Source of the DNA: Persicaria tinctoria
Taxonomy: Eukaryota > Streptophyta > Magnoliopsida > Caryophyllales > Polygonaceae
Assembly (NCBI GenBank): GCA_037127255.1
Contig: JBANSL010000004.1
Span: 88,184,627 to 88,248,626, forward strand
DNA: 64,000 nt
Direction: 5' to 3'
Made by a program: the position numbers and the translations under genes. Under the pieces are notes generated by a model, which was given only the letters and a program-made list of their open reading frames with translations, searched no databases and was not told the origin of the DNA. Each line of letters starts with the position of its first letter. Position 1 is the stretch's first letter. This document shows positions 22,215 through 32,648 of the stretch, piece by piece.

Positions 22215-22604
22215 ATATTACAAGAAATTAGTGGGCAACCGAGATACTATCTAGGCACCCACTCCTTTAGCGATAACAAAGCCAAGTCTAGTAAAAATAT
22301 AACGTGCAGCACGAGCCCCAACATCCTGAGATACAGAGAATTTCTAAATCCGCTTCAGCAATGCAACCGCATCTGTATCCACCTCCCCCAATGAAGAGAA
22401 TGAGAAGGGTAGGAAACCATAACCAGCCGCCGTACACAAATCTCGATATTTGACACACTTACGTCGAGCAGCATCAACAACAGCACGACCAGGCATAAAG
22501 TAAGAAATTCCAGACTGAGTCAATGGAGAGGATCCCATCAGATCGACACACACATCCCGCCCATTTAGAGTTACAAGAGGCAAATAGCTAATTAAATACG
22601 GCAT
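22215..22604 (-). pseudogene. Broken fragment of a plant repetitive protein family
   Basis: The minus strand encodes VDLMGSSPLTQSGISYFMPG, then CVKYRDLCTAAGYGFLPFSF and SLGEVDTDAVALLKRI. A stop codon follows, and the same frame continues as KFSVSQDVGARAARYIFTRL and, after another stop, IVSRLPTNFL. I recognise this string pattern (GYGFLPFSFSSLGEL, GARAAxxIFxR) from highly repeated, transposon-associated proteins annotated in many plant genomes; the function is not established. At least two nonsense codons show it is dead. It lies inside the hAT element and was probably carried or trapped by it. Confidence 0.6.
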
Positions 22605-23085
22605 TCTTCCTAACTATCAATCGATAATTACACAATATTGGTAAATCTCGTCTCAATTCCTTTCCGTCCTGATCTAGTAAGATAATGTAGCCAAATATGT
22701 TGAACATTATAATTAATTATACAATCATTGTGTGAATTAATAATAGTTTTATAATATTAATATTAATATTAATATTATTGAATAATATAGTTGAGAATAA
22801 TACCGTATTCAACATATTATACTAAATAAAGAATTATGAAAGCATTTTTCACTTTGCAAATTTATATAATATTTTTTTATTTTTACATGCGGGACAAGGC
22901 TCGTCCCGTCCAGACACCATCGCGTCCCGATCCCGTCCCGAAAAAAAAATGTCAATCCCGTCCCGAAAAAAGTTCGCGAGACGAGTCCCGTCCCGGCCCA
23001 ATCCCGTCCCGTCCCGTGCCCACCCCTAAGGTTAGCCATCGAATTATTACCTAATAAAAAAAAAAAAAAATATCAACATTTTGTT

Positions 23086-24270
23086 TTACATAGTGTATTG
23101 AAACTTGTCAAGTTGCCATACATCGAAAATTCGAAACTGTCTAAAGCCTGTGCTAAACCAGCTGGCTACTTGTTTCCTATATAATACTAACAATTTTATT
23201 TTTACAAAGGTAGATATTGATTAATTAGACCGGTCTAATGTACTGAAAAAGTTATAAAAAAATCATACACAATGATCTTTATGAATAATACCAACAATTT
23301 GAATACAATGGGTTAAGGCTTAGCAGTAAGCACACTGCACATACATAGAGCTGTTTTAAACTTTTAAATCTCTCAATTTTATCAAACAAAAAAAATATCT
23401 TCTATTTTTTTTATCCAATATTCACCCCTAAAGAATTTTTTTTTTAAAAAAAAAAAAAAAAAAAAAACTGAAAGCACAAATACAACCTTTTTTCGTCCAT
23501 ATTTTCATACTTAGGTTTTCCTTATTTGATAATTTTTTTATTGTAAATTAATTTTTTAAAGGGATAAATTATTTTATTAGAAATTATTATATGGAATTTG
23601 ATTTTACAAAATTAGCTACTTGGGGTATGAGTGGTTGGATTTGGTATAATACTATGTGTAATGGTATTTATAAAAATATTTTCAAAATAATTAAATTAGT
23701 TAAGTTGAAGATAATTTTAATTACATACGGAGTAGTTTAAAAATCCAAATTACATTAATTAAATATATATAAAAAAAATAAACAAGAAGAAGACAAAAGC
23801 CGACAAGTGAGATAGCAAATGCAGGCCAGGAAGAGCTCAGACGTGCCGGAGATTGCGCCGGAGTTGCCGCCCTTTACTTCCCTTTGCTTAGCTGTTTTTT
23901 CATTCCCCCAAATTCTATTTTATTTATATAAGTATTAATCTCTTTGTTACAAAATACATGGAAGTTTAGCAATTCTTAAAAGTTCTAATAAAACACTTTA
24001 TTTTAAAAAAAATTCATCCCTAGTCAATTATTTTTTCAATACTCATTACACAGTTTGATCAATTAAAATGTATATATATAAGAAATATTTTGGGTTATTC
24101 ATTTTATGTTATTTGAATATAAATAATATTATATTTATATACCCATATTTACATCATATTCATATTGACACAATATGGTATTCACATAAATATTACATAA
24201 TACTCCGTATTCATTTGTTTAACCGTTACACTGCATTCGTTTATCGAATTAAAAAAAAAAAAAAGCATAC
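23086..24270. other. AT-rich intergenic sequence
   Basis: No gene recognised. A 39-codon ORF (23820-23939) begins in a GC-rich patch (ATGCAGGCCAGGAAGAGC) that stands out from its surroundings and could be a gene fragment, but it is too short to judge. A mixed T/A homopolymer block lies at 23428-23466. Confidence 0.35.
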
Positions 24271-24282
24271 AGTTGGGAGTGG

Positions 24283-24676
24283 CACGTGCTACGCAATGGA
24301 GATCATCTACTTCACTTCTTACTCCACTCCCTACACCACAAAAATATTTTAACATATATTTAATCTTAAAAAAAATTATAAAAAATATATTTGTATTACT
24401 AACATCTATTTTTATATATTCATAAAATTTTATTTTGAAAAATCATGTTTTGAAATTTTTAATAATTGTAATTTGTTAAATATTGCCTTTTTAATTTTTA
24501 AAAATTGTAAAACATGATTTTTCAAAATATAATTTTATAAAAATATAAAAATAGATGTTAGTAAAATACATATAATTTTAATATTTTTTTTTAAGATTAA
24601 ATTTATGTCAAAATATTTTTGTGTTGTAAGTAGTGGAGTAGGGAGTGAAATAGTAGATCCTCGTTGCGTGCTACGA
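24283..24676. mobile_element. Long inverted repeat (fold-back element)
   Basis: Arms of about 150-180 bp face each other. The left begins near GCTACGCAATGGAGATC and runs through CCACAAAAATATTTTAACAT to TTTTGAAAAATCATGTTTTG; the right arm returns the same words inverted, ending GATCCTCGTTGCGTGCTACG. Only a short spacer separates them, so a transcript would form a long hairpin. No certain TSD or coding frame was found. Confidence 0.65.
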
Positions 24677-25186
24677 GGTGGAGGAGGAGACTGCACGCAG
24701 CTGCAGCTTTTGGAACAGCGGTGTTTTTCATGCCCGTTGACTTTGACCAGTGCTCTCTTCTGTACCTTCCCATTGAAAACTTTGTCAAGTCCCGGAATTT
24801 AGCCAAAATTACTATAAATATCCCTAACTTTTATTGGTGGTTATACTTGGTATCACCTATTTTTGCATTTGCAACAAATATGATCTACAGAGTACAGAGT
24901 ACTGAGTACATGTTATTACTTATTTGTATACACTTTACTCCACGAGACTCATCATTGACCTAATGAATTTGCAAAAAGATAGGTATGATGTTGGTTGTTA
25001 CTCCTATAGTATTGTATTGATATAAAATACAGTATGTGACAGTTTCACATTATAACTCCTAGCATTGCTAGCAAGTTTAAGTGACACAAAATCGATCAAG
25101 TTTACAAATAGTTAATATTTTATATAGTTTTTAATTTAAAAAAAAACACGACTAATACTTTGAAAGATGAACACCATATTTACTGC
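24677..25186. other. Intergenic sequence
   Basis: A GC-richer patch at 24677-24730 (GAGGAGGAGACTGCACGCAGCTGCAGC) adjoins the fold-back element. Otherwise nothing is recognised. Confidence 0.35.
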
Positions 25187-25612
25187 TCCCTCTGTTTCAA
25201 ATTAAATGTCGTTGTCTTTTTCTACACGTTTTTTTAGGAGGTAAAAATACTACTACCTCCGATCCAAAATGTATGTCGTTTGACTTTTTAACACGTATTT
25301 TAAGGAGCTAAAAACTATATAATATATTAACTTTTTTATTATTTTTTTTAGAATTCAATATTTATTACCAACAAATATTAAGTTGTAAAAAAATAATTTA
25401 AAAAAAGTTAATATTTTTATACTATAGTTTTTGGCTTCTTAAAATACGTGTTGAAAAGTCAAACGACTTATATTTTGGATCGGAGGTAGTATAAAATATT
25501 ATTTTTTTAATAATTTCGTAAAAATAAATTCATTAAAAAAATAATATTTTATATAATTTTTACATTCTTAAAATGCGTGAAGAAAAGTCAAACGACTTTT
25601 ATTTTGGAACAA
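25187..25612. mobile_element. Stowaway-like MITE interrupted by a second one
   Basis: The left end CTCCCTCTGTTTCAAATTAA and the right end (reverse complement TTTGTTCCAAAATAAAAGTC) are imperfect inverted repeats. The two halves are separated by a complete relative at 25253-25489, and the sequence resumes on either side, so this is the older, split element. Confidence 0.55.
25251..25491. mobile_element. Stowaway MITE nested in a related copy
   Basis: The terminal repeat CTACCTCCGATCCAAAATG starts at 25253 and its nearly perfect inverted copy ends at 25489. TA lies on both sides (25251-25252, 25490-25491). It is 237 bp long, and the arms (GTCGTTTGACTTTTTAACACGTATTTTAAG) pair over most of their length. 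Confidence 0.8.
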
Positions 25613-26508
25613 AAACATGATCAATTTGTTTCCAAATTTCAAAAAAAGCAGTTGTATTTTATGTTAATATGATAATCACATTAACCGGCCTTTCTACAAA
25701 TTGTGAATTTTGGGTCCATGAGATTGCTTATCATATTCTTTAATTGGGCTTTTACTCAACGTAAATGGGCCGATCGGCCCAAAAAATATTCCATTTGTTA
25801 GATTTGGGTATATGTCCAATTTGCACCACATGTGGACCCTTAGCATTGGCTTCCCCAAATGTGGGAGATTATATTCCCATCAACCATTTTATTTTCAACT
25901 AAGATTTAGGTTTTGTGTATCTTTATGAATGACATCAAATTAAGTTGCATGATTGTTGGTGTTACCTTTCAAATATTTAGATTTCGAATTCTCTTAAAAA
26001 TATGGAGTTGTAGAGCGATTTTGGCGAATCAATATGGATTAAAACCTAAAAAAATAATTTTAACTTTATTATTGCCGTGATAATTTTTATCTGCTTCTCA
26101 CACTACTTTATTTGAAACTTCAATTTTGATCGTAATATTCTTTTAATCTCTTAATATTGGTAAGAATTAGGAACTGTATTGCAATGATTGAAAAAATCAG
26201 AGTCAAAATTTTGGATAAAGATATCAGAGAGTAACAAAATAATTAAATAAATATATATACATCCATGTTAAACCTCGTCGAATAAACCATAAAAGAAGAT
26301 CAAAATATATATACAAAAATTGCATTAATATGTAATTATATTTATAATTTTGTGTGAAATTTCAAGAATATCGACCTAATGGTATAAAATAGGATCTATC
26401 ATTTAACATAAAAGTATAAGGTTTCACTTTACAAACAATCATTTTAATCTTCTTATTTTTTATGTGAAAACCATATGAAATCCTATATTCAGCCCTTTGG
26501 TTGTAAAT
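25613..26508. other. AT-rich intergenic sequence
   Basis: No gene or delimited element recognised. Confidence 0.4.
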
Positions 26509-26642
26509 GTAATAGCCCAATAGGTAACCATTCCGGAATGGCTCACTGGAAAGGACTTGTGGGTAGTACCCATTGGTCCCCGATTTGAACCCCGGAATGG
26601 CCGCTCTTTATTTACCAATTCAAGTAATAGCTTAATAGGTAA
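26509..26642 (+). mobile_element. Short tRNA-derived SINE with 19-bp TSD
   Basis: The direct repeats GTAATAGCCCAATAGGTAA (26509-26527) and GTAATAGCTTAATAGGTAA (26624-26642) differ at two positions. Between them 96 bp contain a tRNA box A match, TGGCTCACTGG (26539-26549), and a box B-like GATTTGAACCC (26582-26592). The tail CTCTTTATTTACCAATTCAAG is shared with the SINE part of the chimera at 4873-5193. No poly(A) tail is present. Confidence 0.7.
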
Positions 26643-27520
26643 TGTTAGAGCAGGGAGGGTATTAAAGGAATTCTATTATTTCAAGTGAATTTTGGTATAT
26701 GTGCTTTTAAAATTTAATTTTAATTCAAATTTATTTATATTGGTAAAATCACTTTGTGGAAATATATTAATTAGTGTAATAAAATACAATATCACATAAA
26801 TAATACAACTAAAATAATATAAACAGAGACAAATCGAGCCCACTATTATTGTTTATTGCTGGAGCATTTATTTTGATCTGTGCAATTTTAAAATAGGACA
26901 ACTTGAATTTATTTCCATTGTTTTCCTTAGAAAAGGCGACAAAAAAGAAAGAAATAAAGAAAGAATAATTAATTAAATAACAACTTTGAATAAACAATAC
27001 AATAAAGTCGTATACACCGCATCTAAATTCATAATTTATTATTTCTTTGAGTTTATTGTCATAATTAACGGGGGGAAAGAAAATGAAATTAATATAAACT
27101 ATTATTTGTTCTTATCTCAGCATTATTATTATTTTTTTGGGTGCAAATCGAACCATGATTTAATAATAATAACACTTCTCCCAAATACAATTATGTTAAT
27201 TAAAAAGTTGATTCTCCATTATTTTGAAATATTAAATAGGATTTGCATGTATTTGTGTGCAGGCCTCTCTGGGTCAATGCTTGCAAATTGTGTTGTTTTT
27301 AGTGGTTTTATTATGGCTTTTAGTTATTTAATTAATTGTTAAATTTTTTTGGTCGAATTGTTAATTTATTCCGAATTAATTTGTCTATTATATGAGTTGC
27401 ATCTAGCTACTTTCTGATCTGTTAAACTTTTAATTTTTCATTTTATTCTTAGTTTGCTTGTCTAAGAAAATAAAATTTTAAAGGTGATTAATTTCATAGG
27501 ATATTATTTTTAGAAATGTG
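26643..27520. other. AT-rich intergenic sequence
   Basis: No gene. The frame at 26986-27342 is Ile/Tyr/Asn-rich and consistent with chance in AT-rich DNA. Confidence 0.4.
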
Positions 27521-27521
27521 G

Positions 27522-27815
27522 GTGTGTATGACAAACAATTTCAGCAGTTAAAATTATTAGTCTTTTAGGTGTTAAAAAATTAAGTTGGTTTAAATGGTGT
27601 ATGAGCACCAAAATAAAGCATTGTTTGGTAAAAAAAAATGGTTTAAAAAAAAGCTGGAGATAGCAGCTTATTTTGGAGCTTTTTTTTATAATTACTATTT
27701 TACCCCTTCTCTTTTATCTTATTTGGTTTGAAAGTACCACAATACCCCTAATAAAAACCAAATAAACTCCACTTTTTACAAATAAACTATTTTTCGCCTC
27801 ATACGGAGATTATCT
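27522..27815. repeat. Dispersed MITE-like repeat, copy 1
   Basis: From about 27689 the sequence ATAATTACTATTTTACCCCT through AAACCAAATAAACTCCAC to CATACGGAGAT is nearly identical to 58020-58144. The left parts (GTGTGTATG, TTGGTTTAAATGGTGTATG) also correspond. The ends are weakly inverted (GTGTATGRCA against TATGRGGCGAAAAA), suggesting a hAT-like MITE. Confidence 0.65.
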
Positions 27816-28880
27816 TGTTGTTTAAATTTTTAACTACTTTTACCAACAATTTATAAATTTTACCCTGTTTATAATTTTAGTAAATTTATTAACTCCGTCC
27901 CTTCCATCTACTTTAATTGTCCTTTATATGCTTTTTTAAGAATAATAAATTATATAAAATACTAATTTTCAAAGTAACTATAAAGTGTTATAAATTAATT
28001 TTAAAAATTAAAATTTTATACTATATAATTTTTTTATTCTTAAAAAGAGTGTAAATGGATGAATTATAAGTTATATTTTAAAAGAAAATTCTAAAAGATG
28101 ATTTAAAATACATTGAACAAATATTATATTAGAAAGGTAACATCATTACTACTTATCTATTCGTGTAAAAAATTGATAAAAATACTCATACAAGGAATGT
28201 AGCTTCATAAATCATAATAACGATGAGATAATATAAAAAACAATATCTTCAAAACTTCCGTTAAAATATATTTCATTTCAAAATACAACAACGGTACATC
28301 TTAATTATTTTGAAAAAAATTTATTTAATAATGAGTTTTTTTTTTAAAAAAAAAAGAAGTATTTTATACTTTTGTAGATGGAACTGATTTTTTAAAAATT
28401 ATAATATAAGTAGAAATTTTCGTTTGCGATAGCCCAAAACGCGGTTTTACACTTAGCCTATTTTTTTGTAGCACGTCAAATAAAAAATACAAAGTATATA
28501 TAAATATATTTGCATCTTCCGGTAAAATTAATGTAATACTGCAGATGTTGCATTGTTGCTGAATAATGTAAGTTTTGAGATGTATAAATAATCCTTTTAT
28601 AAATAATTTTTACGAATCTCTATGAAGTGAAATGTAAATTATTAAATTTGTATCACATAAGTTCGAAAGTTGACATATATAATTTTTTTTATATAAAAGA
28701 TGAGATGTTTATTGTCACATTAAGTAAAATTAATAATTAAAAATGTTATCATGTTGTTGGATATTTTGTATCCAAAAATATTGTGTATATAAAATTTCAT
28801 AAGTCTATGTCACTCGAGTTATACGAAACTAAGACCTCAAGTCAAGATATCAAGTGACAAAAAAAAGGAGGATAATTAGA
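27816..28880. other. AT-rich intergenic sequence with MITE remnants
   Basis: A possible decayed Stowaway begins at ACTCCGTCCCTTCCATC (27890). A lone AAAACGCGGTTTTAC word at about 28437-28451 resembles the palindromes of the Mutator-like element at 32278. No gene. Confidence 0.35.
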
Positions 28881-28920
28881 TTTTTTTTTTTTTATTAGGT
28901 GATAATTCGGATGGAAAATC

Positions 28921-29400
28921 CTATCCGAAAGCATCCTGTCGGATGAGGCCTAAAAGATCTGAATGGAGGTATAAATCTGGCCCCCTGGTAGAGTAGTAAA
29001 GGTGTGCAACCTTATCCGCTACCATGTTACCAATGCGGGGAATATGGGATATAACGACGGTATTTAATCCTTGGAGAAGAGCTTGGATATCGGACATAAC
29101 CAATTCTATTTTCCAAGGACAACCAACATTTTTACTTAGGTCATCCGTGATAATTTTTTAGTCTCCTTCTATTATAAGATCCATGATCTTTAATTCCTTA
29201 GCTTTTTGTACCCCAAGTCGAAGCGCTAGGGCTTCCGCCATGAGAGGGGACTGTCCACCAGTAGTATTACCGTCAAAGCTAATAGGATTGCCCAGCCAGT
29301 CTCTGATGATGTATCCAATAGAGCTTGTTGAGTTCGATATAAACGATCCGTCAAAATTTAATTTGTACTTGCCCGCATGAGGTTTCTTCCAACGGTAGGC
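28921..29400 (-). pseudogene. LINE RNase H domain
   Basis: The minus strand reads YKLNFDGSFISNSTSSIGYI, IRDWLGNPISFDGNTTGG and EALALRLGVQKAKELKIMDL, then IEGD, a stop, and a tail with SHIPRIGNMVADKVAHL. The FDGS, EA-AL and EGD motifs are the RNase H signatures of plant LINEs. The stop right after the EGD aspartate shows decay. Confidence 0.75.
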
Positions 29401-29585
29401 TTTTTTATTACTTTTAGCGAGGCCTTTTTCCCCTTCTGTTTTGATAGATCATCTATATCAATTGTGTTCAATCTGCTAGCTCTTTTCCAATTTTCTATAT
29501 TTTCCATGATCAGTTTCTTGAAGCCTTCGGCCGAGGGGATGTTAGCATTTCTAAAGATAGTTTGGTTTCTGATAAACCAAATAGT

Positions 29586-30210
29586 CTACCATCTGATTGC
29601 TATGTATTGTTTCCTATCCATCGGAAGAGAGGAGCCTAAGATTTGTAAGATTTGGTTCATATCTCTATCCTCCGATAGGAGAGAGTCGGTTCTTTGAGAT
29701 ATTTCTCTGGGGAATTGTTGTTGGAAATTGTTGATAGGGCACTCTATAAATAGGTGAACATCATCTTCCGCACATTGGTTGCAGAAGATACATGTATTTG
29801 GCACCGCAACCCCATTTTGGGATAAGCGGCTGGCCGTAGCAAGGCCTTTTTGTTTTATTTTCCATATAAAGTTTTTGACTTTTGGAGTTGCGTCAATTCT
29901 CCAAATCCATGAAAATTCGTCTGATGCTCTTTGTGATGTGGATGTTATTAAGTTGTAGGCACTTGATGTAGTGAACCAACCTTTTTTGGCGGGCCACCAA
30001 TACAATCTGTCTTCCAAAGGGGTAGTCGACAAAGGGATTTTCATAATTTCCTCTGTTAAAGAAACTGGGAGAACAGAGAGGAGCTTCTCCCTCCACCATT
30101 GTTTTCCTATTATAAAATCGCTTACAGAATCATTTAGATTTACATTATGTTGAGAGGCAATTCTATCTATAAGAGGTGTTGTTGTTACCCAGTTGTCTTT
30201 CCAAAACTTG
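29586..30210 (-). pseudogene. LINE ORF2 continuation: zinc-finger RT domain
   Basis: Same frame as the reverse transcriptase part, after one stop codon. It encodes DRLYWWPAKKGWFTTSSAYN, then WRIDATPKVKNFIWKIKQKG and a Cys/His cluster CIFCNQCAEDDVHLFIECP, typical of the zf-RVT domain between polymerase and RNase H in plant LINEs. A TAG after AIRW closes the frame, and related sequence follows. Confidence 0.8.
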
Positions 30211-32093
30211 ATTTATTTCCCATCCCCCACCAGCCAGATGAGCCCCGACTTAAATTTTGGGACCAGGGAGCTTAGTTTTGACCATTGCCAAGAGGCATTA
30301 CTGCTTCTAGAGTATGAGAGGATGTGGCTTTCTTTTAAATATTTATATTGTATAATTTTGACCCAGTTATTCTCTGGTTCTGCCAGGATTTTCCATAGAA
30401 GTTTTAGTTGGAGAGCTTCGTTCATATCTCTGGTTTTCCGTAGTCCCAATCCTCCTTCCGCTTTTGACTTGCATATTTTATCCCAGCTGATTAGTGGACT
30501 ATGTTGTGCGTCTTTGTTCCAAAAGAAAGTTCTGTTAATTTGATCTAGTTGTTTATGGACTGCCAATGGGAGCATGAAGCTCTGCATCGAATATAAAGGT
30601 TTCGGTGACAGGTTAGATGCTATTAGGGTTGCTCTGCCTTGTTGTGATAGGGCGTTTGCACGCCATTTGCTTAGCTGTTCTTTTGATTTGCATATTATTT
30701 CTCCAAAGGTTTCCTTAGTAACTCTCCCGTTTATAATCGGACAACCCAAGTACTTTTCCAGATTCCGTTCTAGGGGTATATTAAGAATTCCTTCTAGGTC
30801 TCGTGCTCTTGATCTAATGATTCCCGGTGTGGTTTGAAAAGACGACTTATGGTAGTTTACTTTTTGTCCTGAAAATTTGCAGTAGTCTTCTAGGATATTG
30901 TCTTGGATTGCTCTATCGGATACAAATGCTCCTTGAAGAGGATGGATAAGTTTTCCCATCAATATTTTTAACCGTTCTGTTATTATCTTTGAAATGATTT
31001 TGTATAAAGTGGAACATAGACTAATCGGCCGATAATGTATAGTCATAGGGGGGTTGTCGTTTTTTGGTATTAGGGAAATAAAGGTGTGATTGATTTGTTT
31101 TAGTAAGTTGCCAGGGTAGAAGAAAGCTTTTATAGCCCTGATTAAATCAGAGCCCACAATGTCCCAATATTTTTTATAGAACTCCGCCGTCATACCATCC
31201 GGGCAGGGAGATTTGTTACAACCCATTGAAAAGACCGCTTTTTTGATTTCGTTGTTCGTAGGTTGTTGAGTAAGTAATATGTTTTCATCTTCTGTAATAA
31301 CCGGGTTGATTGTTGAAAGATACTCTTCCTGTTGGGCGGTCGTACAAGTTTGTTCTCGATTGAATCGTTTTTCAAAATCTTTTTGGATTTCCTTTTTAAT
31401 GTTTTCATCACCTATTATTAGGGTTCCTTCTGCAGAAGTAACTGTTCTAATAATCTTTCGATTTCTTCTTCCCGTGGCTACCCTATGAAAATAGGAGGAG
31501 TTGGTATCTACTAATTTCAGATGTTTTGATTTAGCTCTTTGGTTCCAGTAAGTTTTGTGGAAAATTAGTAGATTTTCTCTTTTTGCTAGTAGGTTCTGTT
31601 CTTTTGCGTATATATTTGAGGTTTGGTTAGTTTGTTGATTTGATTGTAGTTCTATTAGGGCCTCGTCTACATCTTGAAGTTGACGAAAGATATTTCCAAA
31701 AGTTTTCTTATTCCATATTTTAGCTTTTTGTTTAAGGATTTTTGATTTGTGTATGATTTGGAACATAGCTGAGCCTGCGGATGAAGCTCTCCACGCTTGT
31801 TTGACTATATTTCGAAAGTCTTTTCTCTTTAGCCAGATGTTTTCGAATTTAAATGGGGGTGGTTTGAAAGTAGTGTCTTTGGAGAGGGTAATTGAAATAG
31901 GGCAATGATCCGAGTTTGAGAATGCACCATTTTTCGTTGCAAGTTCGGGAAACATATCAATAATTTCATGATGAACTAATACTCTATTAAATTTTTCCCA
32001 AATATTATCTGGGTCATCTTGTTTCTTTCTCCATGTAAATGGGTTACCGAACGAAGGGATCTCTACTAATGAGCAAACATCTTTAAACTCCAT
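30211..32093 (-). pseudogene. LINE ORF2: endonuclease end and reverse transcriptase, catalytic core lost
   Basis: A 626-codon open frame. N-terminal: endonuclease C-terminus with SNSDHCPI. Middle: reverse transcriptase fingers (SPCPDGMTAEFYKKYW, FISLIPKNDNPPMTIHYRPI, GAFVSDRAIQDNIL). Right after DNIL the sequence jumps to EDYCKFSGQKVNYHKSSF, which in related LINEs follows the catalytic FADD/YADD region. The palm motifs, including both metal-binding Asp residues, are therefore absent, yet the reading frame is preserved. Translation ends at a stop inside GDGK*IKFWKDNW, and the same frame continues beyond. It cannot encode an active polymerase. Confidence 0.85.
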
Positions 32094-32268
32094 TATTCTC
32101 TGGAATCTATCCGGTAGAATTTATTTATTTAGTTAAGGGTTAGGTAACTTCTTTCTTTTTTTATTTTTTATTTTTTTCCTAACAATCCTTCAAGTACTAT
32201 TTTGAAAATACTTCTCTTAAAGTTGTAATGTGACGAGGGTAGGAAAATTAGCAATAAGAAACATTGCT

Positions 32269-32574
32269 AAAGAATAAGAATTTTTTTTCAAAATATTCAT
32301 TAAAAAATAAATAATTACAAATTTATTCACGACTTTAAATTATTTACGGAACTATTCATTTTTTGCAGACGTGACAGAAAAACGCGGTTTAAAACCGCGT
32401 TTTTTTAACAAAGAGGAAATTCTAAAATTGAAGCAATGGGTGGAAAAAATTAACAAAAAGAAACGCGATTTCAACCCGCGTTTCTTTGTTAATTTATTTC
32501 GAAATTAATTACACAATTGTTTTTATTAATTTTTATTTTTTTTATCCAAAAGACGCGGCATCAAGCCGCGTCTC

Positions 32575-32648
<74 letters not shown>

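Larger units (their letters stand above)
21672..23036. mobile_element. hAT-type element with CCCGTCCCG subterminal repeats
   Basis: Perfect 8-bp TSD AGGTTAGC (21672-21679, 23029-23036) and perfect 13-bp terminal inverted repeats TAGGGGTGGGCAC (21680-21692 and inverted at 23016-23028). CCCGTCCCG and CGGGACG words crowd both subterminal regions, the pattern of hAT transposase binding sites. The core is AT-rich with (ATT)n and a broken protein-coding fragment. It is 1349 bp without transposase, so it depends on an element elsewhere. Confidence 0.85.
20626..23085 (+). mobile_element. Poly(A) retroelement split by a hAT insertion
   Basis: The 15-bp repeat TATCAACATTTTGTT flanks the whole region (20626-20640 and 23071-23085), with an A-run directly before the right copy (about 23055-23070). 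After removing the hAT element (21680-23028 plus one 8-bp TSD) the retroelement is about 1.07 kb. Its 3' part carries TGTATGTTTGACGGTTCACC followed by GTCTGCCGAC (near 21620-21652), and this is shared, inverted, with the elements at 44951-46098 and 59463-59700. The GC-rich frames inside (20652-21107, 21233-21673) match no protein I know and may be noncoding or decayed. I treat it as a nonautonomous LINE-mobilised family. Confidence 0.65.
28881..32123 (-). mobile_element. LINE retrotransposon, 5'-truncated, RT core deleted
   Basis: On the minus strand the order is the end of an APE-type endonuclease (SNSDHCPI, near 31905), reverse transcriptase, zinc-finger reverse-transcriptase domain, RNase H, then poly(A) (poly(T) at 28881-28893). 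The sequence becomes LINE-like at about 32120, so most of the endonuclease and all of ORF1 are missing, as usual after incomplete target-primed reverse transcription. I could not identify a TSD. Only a few nonsense codons occur over 3.2 kb, so the copy is not very old. Confidence 0.85.

Noticed and set aside
22113..22394. ORF rich in Leu/Ile/Tyr at its start
   Set aside because: It is the translation of an (ATT)n microsatellite running into antisense of a decayed coding fragment.
32577..32645. GAGA-type regulatory element
   Set aside because: The pure CT repeat inside a transposon arm is better explained as a microsatellite.
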